Assembly (NCBI GenBank): GCA_900543155.1 | Contig: UQQN01000005.1 | Span: 1 to 41,755 of the forward strand | Origin: an uncultured Prevotella sp. | GTDB taxonomy: Bacteria > Bacteroidota > Bacteroidia > Bacteroidales > Bacteroidaceae | Direction of reading: 5' to 3' | Length of the DNA: 41,755 bases | In this document: in pieces, positions 16,172 to 24,736 of the stretch | Layout of the letters: each line of letters opens with the position of its first letter | Position numbering within the stretch: position 1 is the first letter of the stretch | Made by a program: the position numbers and the translations under genes | The notes under the pieces: model-generated | Database searches by the model: none | Told to the model about the DNA's origin: nothing | What the model saw: the letters and a program-made list of their open reading frames with translations, nothing else

Positions 16172-17194
16172 CTACTTGCTATTTGCTTTGTAATACTTAA
16201 TCATTTTCGGAACTACCTCTTCTACAGAGCCAGTGATAATGTAGTCAGCAATTTGGTTGATGGGAGCTTCGGGGTCAGTATTGATAGAGATAATAATACC
16301 ACTCTCTTTCATACCAGCCACGTGCTGAATGGCACCACTAATGCCACAGGCAATATATACCTTGGGACGCACCGTAACCCCTGTTTGTCCAATCTGCAAA
16401 TCGTGCTCACAAAAACCTGCATCCACGGCAGCACGGCTCGCGCCCACTTCACCATGAAGTTCCTCAGCCAACTTACGAAGCAAGTCAAAACCCTCCTTGC
16501 TACCTACGCCGTAGCCACCAGCCACTACAATGGGGGCACCCTTCAGGTTATTCTTGGCTTTCTCTACATGGCGTTCAAGCACCTTCACCACATAGTCTGT
16601 TTCGGGCACAAACTTAGCCACATCCTCATACACAACTTCGCCTTGGTAGTTATCGTCTACCTTTTCAGCCTTCATTACGCCCGAACGCACCGTAGCCATT
16701 TGTGGACGGTGGTCAGGGTTTACAATCGTGGCAACTATGTTACCGCCAAAGGCAGGACGAATTTGATAGAGCAAGTTGTCGTAGTGCTTCTTATTCTTTT
16801 TATCGTCAAAGTCACCAATCTCAAGCGCTGTGCAGTCTGCCGTCAAACCGCTTGTAAGCGATGACGACACACGCGGACCTAAGTCGCGACCAATCACCGT
16901 AGCACCCATCAAGCAAATTTGTGGATGCTCCTGTTTAAACAAATTCACAAGAATACTCGTGTGAGGCTTCGAAGTGTAAGGGAAAAGTCCCTCAGCATCA
17001 AACACATGGAGTTTATCTACACCATAAGAGAGAATCTCCTTTTCTACCAAGCCTTTAATGCCCGATCCAGCCACAATAGCCTCGAGCTGCACGCCAAGTT
17101 GGTTGGCGAGTTTACGACCCTTTGTAAGCAGCTCATACGAAACCTCTTCAACCTGAGTCTTATCTAATTCGCAATATACAAATACGTTGTTCAT
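16172..17194 (-). CDS. etfA: Electron transfer flavoprotein alpha subunit
   Basis: A 340-residue cytoplasmic FAD-binding subunit. The C-terminal FAD domain is plain: GGYGVGSKEGFDLLRKLA, GASRAAVDAG, QIGQTGVTVRP, and YIACGISGAIQHVAGM. It forms a heterodimer with EtfB and accepts electrons from acyl-CoA dehydrogenase, whose gene lies 5 bp downstream. Whether this ETF is of the electron-bifurcating type cannot be settled from the sequence. Confidence 0.96.
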   Translation of the reverse strand: MNNVFVYCELDKTQVEEVSYELLTKGRKLANQLGVQLEAIVAGSGIKGLVEKEILSYGVDKLHVFDAEGLFPYTSKPHTSILVNLFKQEHPQICLMGATVIGRDLGPRVSSSLTSGLTADCTALEIGDFDDKKNKKHYDNLLYQIRPAFGGNIVATIVNPDHRPQMATVRSGVMKAEKVDDNYQGEVVYEDVAKFVPETDYVVKVLERHVEKAKNNLKGAPIVVAGGYGVGSKEGFDLLRKLAEELHGEVGASRAAVDAGFCEHDLQIGQTGVTVRPKVYIACGISGAIQHVAGMKESGIIISINTDPEAPINQIADYIITGSVEEVVPKMIKYYKANSK

Positions 17195-17269
17195 AGCGAT
17201 ATTTTTCTAATATTTAAAGAGTGAATGTACTCCATCAGAGCGAAAAGCCCCCTAAGCACACCCGTCCTA

Positions 17270-18142
17270 TTACCCAATCGTGTGGCTGTCTAACAATTCT
17301 TTAATCAAGTTCTCCACATCAGTGTCTCCGCCTGTGAGGCGTTTACTCTCCTTGGCTTTAAACACAATGTTTTGCACCGCCTTCACCTTTGTGGGTGAGC
17401 CAGCCAAACCACATTGGGTTAAGTCGCCATCCACGTCTGCCACGCTCCACTGTGCAATAGTCAAATAAGGCTTCTTTTCATACTCCTCAGCATAAGCCAA
17501 TCCCTCAGCAGGGCGCTCCATCGGAGCCGAAGCACGCTTGTATTTCATCACCAACTTCGCATTGCGCGGACGGCATGGAGCTGCATCACCATTCACTGTT
17601 AGCAAAATAGGCATTGGAGCTACAACACGTTCGGTGCCTCCATCAATGTGGCGAGTCACCACCACTTTGCCATCCTTCACCTCGTCTACATGCGTCACAT
17701 AAGTCACCTGGTTCAAGTCCAACTTCTGAGCCACCTGCGGACCCACCTGTGCCGTGTCACCGTCAATCGCCTGACGACCACCTATCACAATGTCGGGAAT
17801 GCCAATTTTCTTAATAGCCTGAGCCAAAGCATAGCTTGTAGCCAACGTGTCGGCACCTGCAAAGGCACGGTCTGTTAGCAAGTAACCACCATCGGCGCCA
17901 CGATAAAGGCCCTCACGAATTACCTCTGTAGCACGCGGAGGTCCCATTGTTAAAATGTGTACCGAAGATCCTGGGTGCTGCTCTTTAAGGCGCAATGCCT
18001 GTTCAAGAGCGTTCAAGTCTTCAGGATTGAATATGGCTGGCAGAGCGGCACGATTTACAGTGCCCTCAGGAGTCATCGCGTCTTTACCCACATTGCGGGT
18101 ATCGGGTACTTGCTTTGCAAGCACAACAATTTTCAGACTCAT
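17270..18142 (-). CDS. etfB: Electron transfer flavoprotein beta subunit
   Basis: A 290-residue partner of EtfA. Family stretches: IVVLAKQVPDT at the start, NPEDLNALEQAL, VHILTMGPP, GGRQAIDGDTAQVGPQVA. It is the first gene of the etfB-etfA-acd operon and starts behind a consensus promoter at 18230-18260, with a leader of about 80 nt. It lies 75 bp upstream of etfA. Confidence 0.96.
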   Translation of the reverse strand: MSLKIVVLAKQVPDTRNVGKDAMTPEGTVNRAALPAIFNPEDLNALEQALRLKEQHPGSSVHILTMGPPRATEVIREGLYRGADGGYLLTDRAFAGADTLATSYALAQAIKKIGIPDIVIGGRQAIDGDTAQVGPQVAQKLDLNQVTYVTHVDEVKDGKVVVTRHIDGGTERVVAPMPILLTVNGDAAPCRPRNAKLVMKYKRASAPMERPAEGLAYAEEYEKKPYLTIAQWSVADVDGDLTQCGLAGSPTKVKAVQNIVFKAKESKRLTGGDTDVENLIKELLDSHTIG

Positions 18143-18229
18143 ATTTTTTCTTTATAGTTGATATTAATATTATGTGTTCAATAGAGATTTTGCCACACCC
18201 GTCCGAGTGAGTTAACAACTGTGGCACGG

Positions 18230-18260
18230 CAAATTTAGTCTTTTCTGCTAACTATGCAAA
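18230..18260 (-). promoter_or_regulatory. etfB operon promoter
   Basis: Minus-strand TTTG (18257-18260), 19 bp, then TAAATTTG (18230-18237): an excellent match to the Bacteroidetes consensus. A 7-bp inverted repeat (TGTGGCA/TGCCACA, 18191-18197 with 18220-18226) lies at the expected start of transcription. Confidence 0.85.
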
Positions 18261-18300
18261 GCAAACCCACCTATTTTTTTCAACCTTCCCCATTTACCCA

Positions 18301-18330
18301 CAAAAGTAATAGCATGGTGTGCCTACACAA
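18301..18330 (-). promoter_or_regulatory. Possible second, upstream etfB promoter
   Basis: Minus-strand TACTTTTG (18301-18308) with TTG (18328-18330) 19 bp upstream. It fits the consensus less well than the proximal promoter. Confidence 0.35.
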
Positions 18331-18420
18331 TTTTTCGAGAGAGGGGGAGAAGACCAACTAAGAAAACTGAAACGCGCTAACTGAAACAATGGTTTTGAAA
18401 AAAAAAGTGAACAGCGAAAC

Positions 18421-18475
18421 CCAATATCATCCCGATGAAATTCCGAAGGCATTCCGATATCATACCGAAGGCAGA
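18421..18475 (+). repeat. 11-bp-period repeat, five units
   Basis: Consecutive 11-bp units: CCAATATCATC, CCGATGAAATT, CCGAAGGCATT, CCGATATCATA, CCGAAGGCAGA. Positions 18432-18470 match the minus strand of 35663-35701 at 35 of 39 positions. The CCGA-led unit is related to the array at 3264-3471. Confidence 0.85.
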
Positions 18476-18721
18476 GAGGAAGATGGCAAAAGTTAAAATA
18501 ATTAAAACTTATTTCGCTGAAAACACAAATGTCGATTTTGGGGAGGATGATTCAAAAATTCTTCTTTTGAGGAAATGAAAGTAAGCTATTAGTTTACGTT
18601 AAAAAGCGTACATTTCATCAATAATAATGATTCTTTGCTAAATAAAAATGAATATTACACGTTTCTGGGGTATTTTTTCGTTTTTGTCATATATTTCTTT
18701 TTAATTTGTTAAATTTATTAC

Positions 18722-18729
18722 TAACTTTG
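18722..18729 (+). promoter_or_regulatory. Probable promoter of the caspase-cluster
   Basis: TAACTTTG matches the -7 consensus TAnnTTTG in a very AT-rich region. The nearest TTTG (18705-18708) is only 13 bp upstream, so no standard -33 box is clear. Transcription from here gives a leader of about 165 nt before the first start codon. Confidence 0.5.
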
Positions 18730-18902
18730 CCACATAATGTATAAAATAATGGATTTGCAAGATGAGAAAAAATGACGAGATGCCATTTAAACAATGGTAT
18801 CTGCGTGACAAACAAAGTCCATTTTTGTACAAAAAAATTAGAGAATTAAGAAAACTGAAATCCAAGAAAAAATTATACTCAACACTTTTAAACATCCGAC
18901 CT

Positions 18903-19580
18903 ATGAAAAAAGTTGTTATTATGACGCTCATAGCGCTGCTTGGCAGTGCTACCTCTTTTGCACAGTCAAAAAAAGACGTAGATCCTTCTACTCCTACACC
19001 CGAACAAGTAGTGAAGGCTCGTCGTCAAGAAGCAAAGTTGGCTAAGTCGCTCATAGAACAAAAGGCAACAAAAGATGCCAAGAAACAGGCTAAGCTGCTA
19101 AAAAAACAAGGCTGGAAATCAGCACCGGGCACACTCTCGCTCGAGAAACAACTTACTGAACTCTACATCCTTGAGCATACCTACGATGGAAACTTTCCTA
19201 AGTATATCATTGGACGCTCTTCTGCATCGAGCAGCAGTGCGGCTTTGGCACGTAAGCAAGCTTTGACACGTGCACGTGTGGATGTGGCAAGCCAAATTAA
19301 GTTGGAGGTGGCTGCGCTTACCGAAGAAACTGACACCAATATTGAATTGTCGTCGGGCGAGGTTGAAACAATCGCCAAAATGGTTGACTCAAGTCAGACC
19401 ATGTTGCAACAGAGTTTGGGACGCACCGAAGTGGTATTCGACATTATTCGCGAGATGAATGGTAAAACAGAAGAGCGCGTAGCAGTGAGCTATAGTGGCG
19501 CGCAAGCTAAGAGTTTGCTCTTGAATATCTTCGACAGCGAAGAAATGAAACAGAAGGTTTTGGAAATGCTCGGTAACTAA
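18903..19580 (+). CDS. Exported LPP20-like protein, first gene of the caspase cluster
   Basis: A 225-residue protein with signal peptide 1-20 (ends SFAQ). The start at 18903 is chosen because it places the signal peptide at the N-terminus. A lysine/alanine-rich helical stretch (about 35-75) is followed by a domain with ARKQALTRARVDVASQIKLEV and, later, a VAVSYSGAQ strand, which resembles the LPP20/FlgT-type alpha-beta fold of secreted bacterial proteins. It is probably periplasmic. The next gene starts 6 bp after its stop codon, so the two are surely co-transcribed. Molecular function unknown. Confidence 0.7.
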   Translation: MKKVVIMTLIALLGSATSFAQSKKDVDPSTPTPEQVVKARRQEAKLAKSLIEQKATKDAKKQAKLLKKQGWKSAPGTLSLEKQLTELYILEHTYDGNFPKYIIGRSSASSSSAALARKQALTRARVDVASQIKLEVAALTEETDTNIELSSGEVETIAKMVDSSQTMLQQSLGRTEVVFDIIREMNGKTEERVAVSYSGAQAKSLLLNIFDSEEMKQKVLEMLGN

Positions 19581-19586
19581 TAAGGC

Positions 19587-20963
19587 GTGGAAGAAGGCAA
19601 CATCCCAAAAGATACTCAAAAAAAACAAGCGTCGATTGTAAAGCGTGTGGTGATGACCACCTTTGGGCTTATCCTAATGGCTGTCTTTGCTTTTGTCGCT
19701 GTGTTGGCGAAGCCCCTCGACCCCGTGAAGAGGGCTATTTCTGAAGATATGAGAGATAAAAAAAACGCCCAACCAGAGAAAGAAGAAGTTGAACCTAAAA
19801 CTAAAAAAAGTTCAACTCTCGTACAGCACATAATGGTGACACTACTCGCTGTCGCCATTATGGGCTTCTTTGCTCTTATAACCGTGATGGCAAAGCCACT
19901 CGACCCTATTAAAAGAGCAATTTCGGACTTCTCTTTTACTGACGTATATTACGAAATTCAGGGCGATGCAGACACCTGTAGGTTTATTACGATTGTAGAC
20001 CTGACGAAGGTGACAAAAAGAGGAGACATTGCACAGGTGCTTATCGACATTGAAAAGGCTAATCCCAAAGTCGTGGGGCTAGACTGCGTGTTCGATAACG
20101 AGGGAGAAGACTTTGAAGGCAACGACTCGATTATTAAAGTGGCAGAAACCTACAAAAACATAGTCTTTTCTGAAAAAATGCTCGATTGGGCAAACGACAG
20201 TGTGGGATATACCAAGGCTATTCATTCTTTCTTTCAAGAATTTGTAGACATCAAAGAAGGTACCAGTAACATGCCACGCAGTTTGTATGACAGCATGAAG
20301 CGTAAACTGCCTCTCTCTGAAAAGTATAATGGCAAGCGCTATCCCTCGCTCGTGGCACAAATTGCCAATGAATATACAGGAAAGGATATGACAAGAGGGC
20401 GTACGGAGGACATTAACATCAACTTCAGACGTACAGCCTTCCATGTGCTACAACCCGAGGAGGTGAAGGCGCATCCCGAACTTATTAACGGACAAATTGT
20501 GCTGTTTGGCGCAATGTATGAAGATTCAGACATGCACTGGTCACCCGTGGGAAAAATTGCAGGCGTAGAGCTTTTGGCTTATAGCATACAAACGCTGATT
20601 ACCCAAAAAGAAATAAAGGATGTGCCCATTATTCCGTTCTGTATCATCTCGTTGCTCTTGATTTTCATGGTGCAGGTGATGCAAGCATCTTACCTAAAAA
20701 GAACCAGTAACTCTAAGAACATGTTTGTGAGGTATGTGATTGGCTCGTCTTATGTGCTGAGCATCCTTACCTTCTTGTTTACATCTGTGTTCCTAGGCAT
20801 TAGTTTCTTTGTCTTCTCACTCTTCTGCATCAGCTTTAACTTAGCTTGGGCTTTGTCGGTGATTGCCTTCCTCGGCACATCGCGCAGTATGTATGCTGCG
20901 ATAAAAGACTATGCCGAATCGATGAAAGACAAATATAGTGTATTAAAAAAAATAAATATATGA
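19587..20963 (+). CDS. CHASE2 domain membrane protein with duplicated N-terminal anchor
   Basis: A 458-residue protein with a GTG start at 19587, six bases after the previous stop; an ATG at codon 23 would fall inside the first hydrophobic segment. A CHASE2 sensory domain spans about 115-350 (GDIAQVLIDIEKANPKVVGLD, GQIVLFGAMYEDSDMHWSP, GVELLAYSIQTL). Three hydrophobic helices follow (about 352-450), the usual CHASE2 anchor. There is no kinase, cyclase or other output domain after them. The N-terminal region is odd: residues 18-52 and 79-113 are copies of each other, 17 of 35 identical, each a hydrophobic helix followed by AKPLDP, one residue, then KRAIS. This gives five predicted membrane segments instead of four. 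It overlaps the next gene by 4 bp. Confidence 0.85.
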   Translation: MEEGNIPKDTQKKQASIVKRVVMTTFGLILMAVFAFVAVLAKPLDPVKRAISEDMRDKKNAQPEKEEVEPKTKKSSTLVQHIMVTLLAVAIMGFFALITVMAKPLDPIKRAISDFSFTDVYYEIQGDADTCRFITIVDLTKVTKRGDIAQVLIDIEKANPKVVGLDCVFDNEGEDFEGNDSIIKVAETYKNIVFSEKMLDWANDSVGYTKAIHSFFQEFVDIKEGTSNMPRSLYDSMKRKLPLSEKYNGKRYPSLVAQIANEYTGKDMTRGRTEDININFRRTAFHVLQPEEVKAHPELINGQIVLFGAMYEDSDMHWSPVGKIAGVELLAYSIQTLITQKEIKDVPIIPFCIISLLLIFMVQVMQASYLKRTSNSKNMFVRYVIGSSYVLSILTFLFTSVFLGISFFVFSLFCISFNLAWALSVIAFLGTSRSMYAAIKDYAESMKDKYSVLKKINI

Positions 20964-22816
20964 CAAGGGCAAAATATTTCATACTAACCCTATTGTTCTT
21001 GCTTTCTGTGCAGATGCAAGGACAATCGTTGCTTGTATATCATGTGGTGGGAAAAGTAACGTATAATGCCAAAGGGGCTATGAAACCTTTGGTAATGAAT
21101 ACGCCCGTTTCTGCCCAAACAAGCATCAGTGTGCCGTATGGTGGAAAGGTGGAATTGCTCGATGAAAAAAGTCGTAAGCGCATCATTATTAAAAAGCCAG
21201 GACATGGCAGCATTGCACAACTGTCAGCCTCTGAGGGAAACAGCGTGAGTGAACTCTCAGTGAAATATGTGGCTTACGTGAAAAAGCAACTCACCAATAA
21301 GGGCTTGACTTCGAAAGAACGCTATTCGGACTTTGCCACTGTGACAAGACAGGTGGACTCTTTACAGGTGGAACCGAAAAAGAAGGAAGACCCTATGACG
21401 GCGCGTTTCAACCAATTTAAAAGAAACACGCAAGCAAAATTCTTGAGCTATCGACAAGAGTGCAACCGAAAATATACGGACTTTGTACGCAAGGCTTGGG
21501 CAAAAATTGGGGTGGAACCTCCTGTTGAAAAACCTGTTGAACCCAAGGTGCAACCTGTGGTGTATGACGACACGGTGTCGACTTCGAGATTCTTGTTCTT
21601 TGGACGCAAAAAGAAAAAAGCCGATGTGGTGGAACGCGACACTTTGCCTGCAAAGCCCATGCAACCGCAGCCCATTGAGGAGGTGAAGCAGGTGCCACAG
21701 AGTATTCAGGATAGAGAATACTGCTCAATGCCCTTTATCTTCTACGGCAATGAATATACAGTGCGTTTGGACGAAACCAAACGATTGAATCTTGGCGAAA
21801 TTACTCCTGACCGCATTGCTGATGTGTTGTTGCATCTCAGCGGAAAAGAGTATGACAACTTGCTATACGACTGTTTGGCATTGCGCAAGCAACACAACTT
21901 GTGCGATTGGGCTTATTTGCTCATGTTGAAGGAGGTGGCAGAACAATTCTGTGGTGCCGACACCAACGAGTCTATCGTGCTGTTAGGCTATCTCTACTGT
22001 CAGTCGGGCTATAAAGTGCGCTATGCCTACGACGAGGATAAGCAGCTTTATCTACTCGTGGCTTGCGACTACGTGATTTATGGAAAAGCATCTTACACCA
22101 TAGCAGGCGAAAGATTCTATCCCTTAGAAGAGGTGAATAAGGACTTGATTATCTGTACGGCAAAGTTCCCGAACGAAAAGGTTCTGTCGTTACACATTAA
22201 CAGTCCAATGCGTTTAGACCTCGTTGAAGAAGACGAGCGTGTGGTTACGTCGAAGAAGTATCCTGACGTGAGTGTGAAGGTGGCTGTGAACCGCAGTCTT
22301 ATCGACTTCTACAATGTGTATCCTACCTCGTTCAAACCCGACCAATTCAGCCGTTGGGTTGTGTATGCAGAAACACCCATGAACGAGAATGTGAAAGAAC
22401 AAATTTATCCTACACTGAAGCAGAAAATTGAAGGCTTGTCTGAGTATGAGGCAGTTAGTCGTTTGCTAAACTTTGTGCAGACGGGCTTTGCCTATGCTTA
22501 CGACGATGATGTTTGGGGCTACGATCGTGCATTCTTTGCTGAAGAAACCCTCTATTATCCCTTCTGCGATTGCGAAGACCGTGCCATTTTGCTCACACGA
22601 CTCGTACGCGACCTTCTGGGTTTGGAATGTGTGTTGGTATACTACCCCGGACATTTGGCTTGTGCCGTACACTTTACACAAGAATCATCGGGAGTCTTTT
22701 ACTCGCTCAACGGAAAAGACTACACGGTGTGCGACCCTACCTTTATAAATGCGCCTGTGGGTATGCCAATGCCTGGTTTGGGCGATAATGGGGTGAAACT
22801 GATTCCTATTAATTAA
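20960..22816 (+). CDS. Exported FecR-like plus transglutaminase-like protein
   Basis: A 618-residue exported protein; signal peptide 1-21. Residues about 25-105 (VVGKVTYNAKG, SVPYGGKVELLDE) resemble the beta domain of FecR-type proteins. A lysine-rich linker with VEKPVEP follows. The C-terminal half looks like a transglutaminase-like cysteine peptidase fold: FCDCEDRAI with C538 as the likely nucleophile, PGHLACAV with H565 as the likely histidine, and VCDPTF with D592. If correct, a triad is present, but C536 and H571 are alternatives. Its start codon overlaps the CHASE2 stop (ATGA), so translation is probably coupled. Substrate unknown; peptide or cross-link hydrolysis in the envelope is possible. 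Confidence 0.72.
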   Translation: MTRAKYFILTLLFLLSVQMQGQSLLVYHVVGKVTYNAKGAMKPLVMNTPVSAQTSISVPYGGKVELLDEKSRKRIIIKKPGHGSIAQLSASEGNSVSELSVKYVAYVKKQLTNKGLTSKERYSDFATVTRQVDSLQVEPKKKEDPMTARFNQFKRNTQAKFLSYRQECNRKYTDFVRKAWAKIGVEPPVEKPVEPKVQPVVYDDTVSTSRFLFFGRKKKKADVVERDTLPAKPMQPQPIEEVKQVPQSIQDREYCSMPFIFYGNEYTVRLDETKRLNLGEITPDRIADVLLHLSGKEYDNLLYDCLALRKQHNLCDWAYLLMLKEVAEQFCGADTNESIVLLGYLYCQSGYKVRYAYDEDKQLYLLVACDYVIYGKASYTIAGERFYPLEEVNKDLIICTAKFPNEKVLSLHINSPMRLDLVEEDERVVTSKKYPDVSVKVAVNRSLIDFYNVYPTSFKPDQFSRWVVYAETPMNENVKEQIYPTLKQKIEGLSEYEAVSRLLNFVQTGFAYAYDDDVWGYDRAFFAEETLYYPFCDCEDRAILLTRLVRDLLGLECVLVYYPGHLACAVHFTQESSGVFYSLNGKDYTVCDPTFINAPVGMPMPGLGDNGVKLIPIN

Positions 22817-22828
22817 TTGACACAACCT

Positions 22829-23713
22829 ATGCAAAAAATTATAACAACTTGTTTGCTCTTGCTCTGTGCTTTAACGGCAACAGCTCAACGTGTAGAGAAG
22901 GTGCATGGCATATACTCTTATACGGTGGGCGATAATGAGGCTTTCACCTTTGCTGAAATGAAGCAGAGATGTATTCTTAGAGCGCAAAACGAGGCGATTA
23001 AAGAAAAGTTCAACGAGAATATTTCGGCAAGAACCAATATGGTGGATGCCAATATCAATGGCGAGGCAATCTCTCAGTTCGTGGAGGAAATTGATGTGAA
23101 CGCTGCTGCCGAATGGCTTGGTGACACGCAAGCGCCTGAAATCTCAGTGAAATATGAGGGTAATGTGCTTACCTTTACCGCAGAGGTGTGGGGCGAGGCA
23201 CGCGAAATCGTTCAGCAGGCGGTTGACTTTGATTGGAAAATTCTTTGCGGAGGTACTACTGATAGCTATCAAAGCAATAAGTTTAATAACCGTGACCGTG
23301 TTTTCATTAAGTTTAAGTCGCCCATTCCGGGATACTTGGCTATTTATGTGCTCGACTCTACGAACAAAGAGGCGAGTTGCTGGTTGCCCTATCGGTCGAA
23401 CACTTCGGGCTACTTCCCTGTGGCAGCAGGTAAGGAATATGTGCTTTTTGACAAAGCGGTAGACCCTTATGCTTCGCCTTACAGAATGGTGACAAGTAAG
23501 CCTATTGAAATGGACAAAGTGGTGCTCATCTTCTCGCCCAATGCCTTTACAAAGTGCAATGACAATGTGGGTGACTACAAGCACGCGAATTCGCTTAGCA
23601 TTGCTGACTTTGAAAAATGGTTGCGCAAGGCAAGAAAGAACGACAAAGACATGGTGGTTGACCAAACACAATGGATCACGATTGTCAATGACAAAGCAAA
23701 AAATAATAACTAA
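22829..23713 (+). CDS. Exported DUF4384 domain protein
   Basis: A 294-residue exported protein; ATG at 22829 chosen because it begins the signal peptide (ends TATAQ). An in-frame TTG at 22817 is a weaker option. The first part (MKQRCILRAQNEAIKEKF) resembles a FlgT/LPP20-type alpha-beta domain. The DUF4384 region follows, with VFIKFKSPIPGYLAIYVLD, SCWLPYRSNTSG and a VAAGKEYVLFD strand, as in the middle of the family. DUF4384 proteins are usually envelope-associated and sit next to caspase-like or other signalling genes in several bacteria. The gene is 12 bp downstream of its neighbour. Confidence 0.75.
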   Translation: MQKIITTCLLLLCALTATAQRVEKVHGIYSYTVGDNEAFTFAEMKQRCILRAQNEAIKEKFNENISARTNMVDANINGEAISQFVEEIDVNAAAEWLGDTQAPEISVKYEGNVLTFTAEVWGEAREIVQQAVDFDWKILCGGTTDSYQSNKFNNRDRVFIKFKSPIPGYLAIYVLDSTNKEASCWLPYRSNTSGYFPVAAGKEYVLFDKAVDPYASPYRMVTSKPIEMDKVVLIFSPNAFTKCNDNVGDYKHANSLSIADFEKWLRKARKNDKDMVVDQTQWITIVNDKAKNNN

Positions 23714-23726
23714 AATCCTATAGTAT

Positions 23727-24671
23727 ATGAAATTTAAGGCTTTTATTATCGCTGCATCGCTAGCATTTGCATGTAATGCGCAAGCGCAGGATATCAACTC
23801 GATTCCTAACCTCGACTTAGAGGAGGACACTACGGGAGTTGCATCTGTCAACGATATCGTAAAAATGCAGCAAGAAGTGCTCTCGAACAAAGTGATGGGT
23901 AGACACTACGAAAATGTGTGGAAAAGACGCTCGTTCTTTAACATCAGTTGGACTGAATCTAAAATGAAGTGTAAGGATGAAAGCAACACTATCGGAGAGT
24001 TCAAGAGCGATTGGGGTGTTACACTCCAGTCGGGTACAAACTATCGTCTTCACAAAAAGCCTATCGCGAAGATGATTAACATTGCGCTTGACTATTCGTG
24101 GTTGAACCTTAACGTGAATCACATAAAGGCGGCTGACCCAAAGGTAGAAGATCCTGCTAACGGAAAGTACCTTTATAACAGTAATACGGATAAATTTACG
24201 GACCCCAACAATCCAGAAGAAGAATACTATAAATTCCCTTGGAAGCTCGAAAAGTACGAAGCTAACTACGGAATGACACTTGGTCCTTCGGTAACTGTTG
24301 CTCCTTTTGTACCTTTAGGTATTAAACAACTCGACTACTTAAAGATTCAGGCTTACTACCATATTGGTTACAGTGCCTCGTTCTTGTATACTGTAAACAA
24401 AAAGGATTTCGATGCGAACCAAAATCCCCCTCAAAGTAGTACTCAAAAATATGAGGACTACAATACGATGAAGAATAACTTGAAGTTGCAGTGGGGACAC
24501 GGAATGACTTCAACCTTCGGCTTCAACATCTTTTGGAAACGTGTGGGTATTGGCTATGAGCACAGCACAGGCTCATTTAAGTACAAAAACTTCAATACCG
24601 ACGACTTCGGTAAGAAAAAGACTAAGTTTACCAACGAGTATAGTAGAATTTATCTTACAATCCGCACCTAA
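23727..24671 (+). CDS. Exported protein, probable outer membrane barrel
   Basis: A 314-residue protein with signal peptide 1-20 (ends AQAQ). The mature region has many aromatic/basic strands in alternating pattern (GMTLGPSVTVAPFVPLG, YLKIQAYYHIGYSAS, RVGIGYEHSTGSF) and ends in an aromatic-rich strand, so an 8-to-10-strand outer membrane barrel is plausible. No family is recognised. It lies 13 bp after the DUF4384 gene and 65 bp before the caspase gene. Confidence 0.65.
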   Translation: MKFKAFIIAASLAFACNAQAQDINSIPNLDLEEDTTGVASVNDIVKMQQEVLSNKVMGRHYENVWKRRSFFNISWTESKMKCKDESNTIGEFKSDWGVTLQSGTNYRLHKKPIAKMINIALDYSWLNLNVNHIKAADPKVEDPANGKYLYNSNTDKFTDPNNPEEEYYKFPWKLEKYEANYGMTLGPSVTVAPFVPLGIKQLDYLKIQAYYHIGYSASFLYTVNKKDFDANQNPPQSSTQKYEDYNTMKNNLKLQWGHGMTSTFGFNIFWKRVGIGYEHSTGSFKYKNFNTDDFGKKKTKFTNEYSRIYLTIRT

Positions 24672-24736
24672 TAAATAGGGCAAATGGTAAGATTCTACGT
24701 CTTCGTATAAAACTAAAAAATCAGCAAAATAAGATT

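Larger units (their letters stand above)
18143..18902. other. Long intergenic region between etfB and the caspase-cluster
   Basis: About 760 bp between divergent transcription units. It holds the etfB promoter(s), an 11-bp-period repeat (18421-18475), a strongly AT-rich stretch from about 18490 to 18720 and a plus-strand -7 box at 18722-18729. A 46-residue in-frame extension from 18762 upstream of the first cluster gene is very lysine-rich and would bury its signal peptide, so I treat it as leader. Confidence 0.7.

Noticed and set aside
18762..18902. A 47-residue N-terminal extension of the first caspase-cluster protein
   Set aside because: It is lysine-rich and would bury the signal peptide that starts at 18903.
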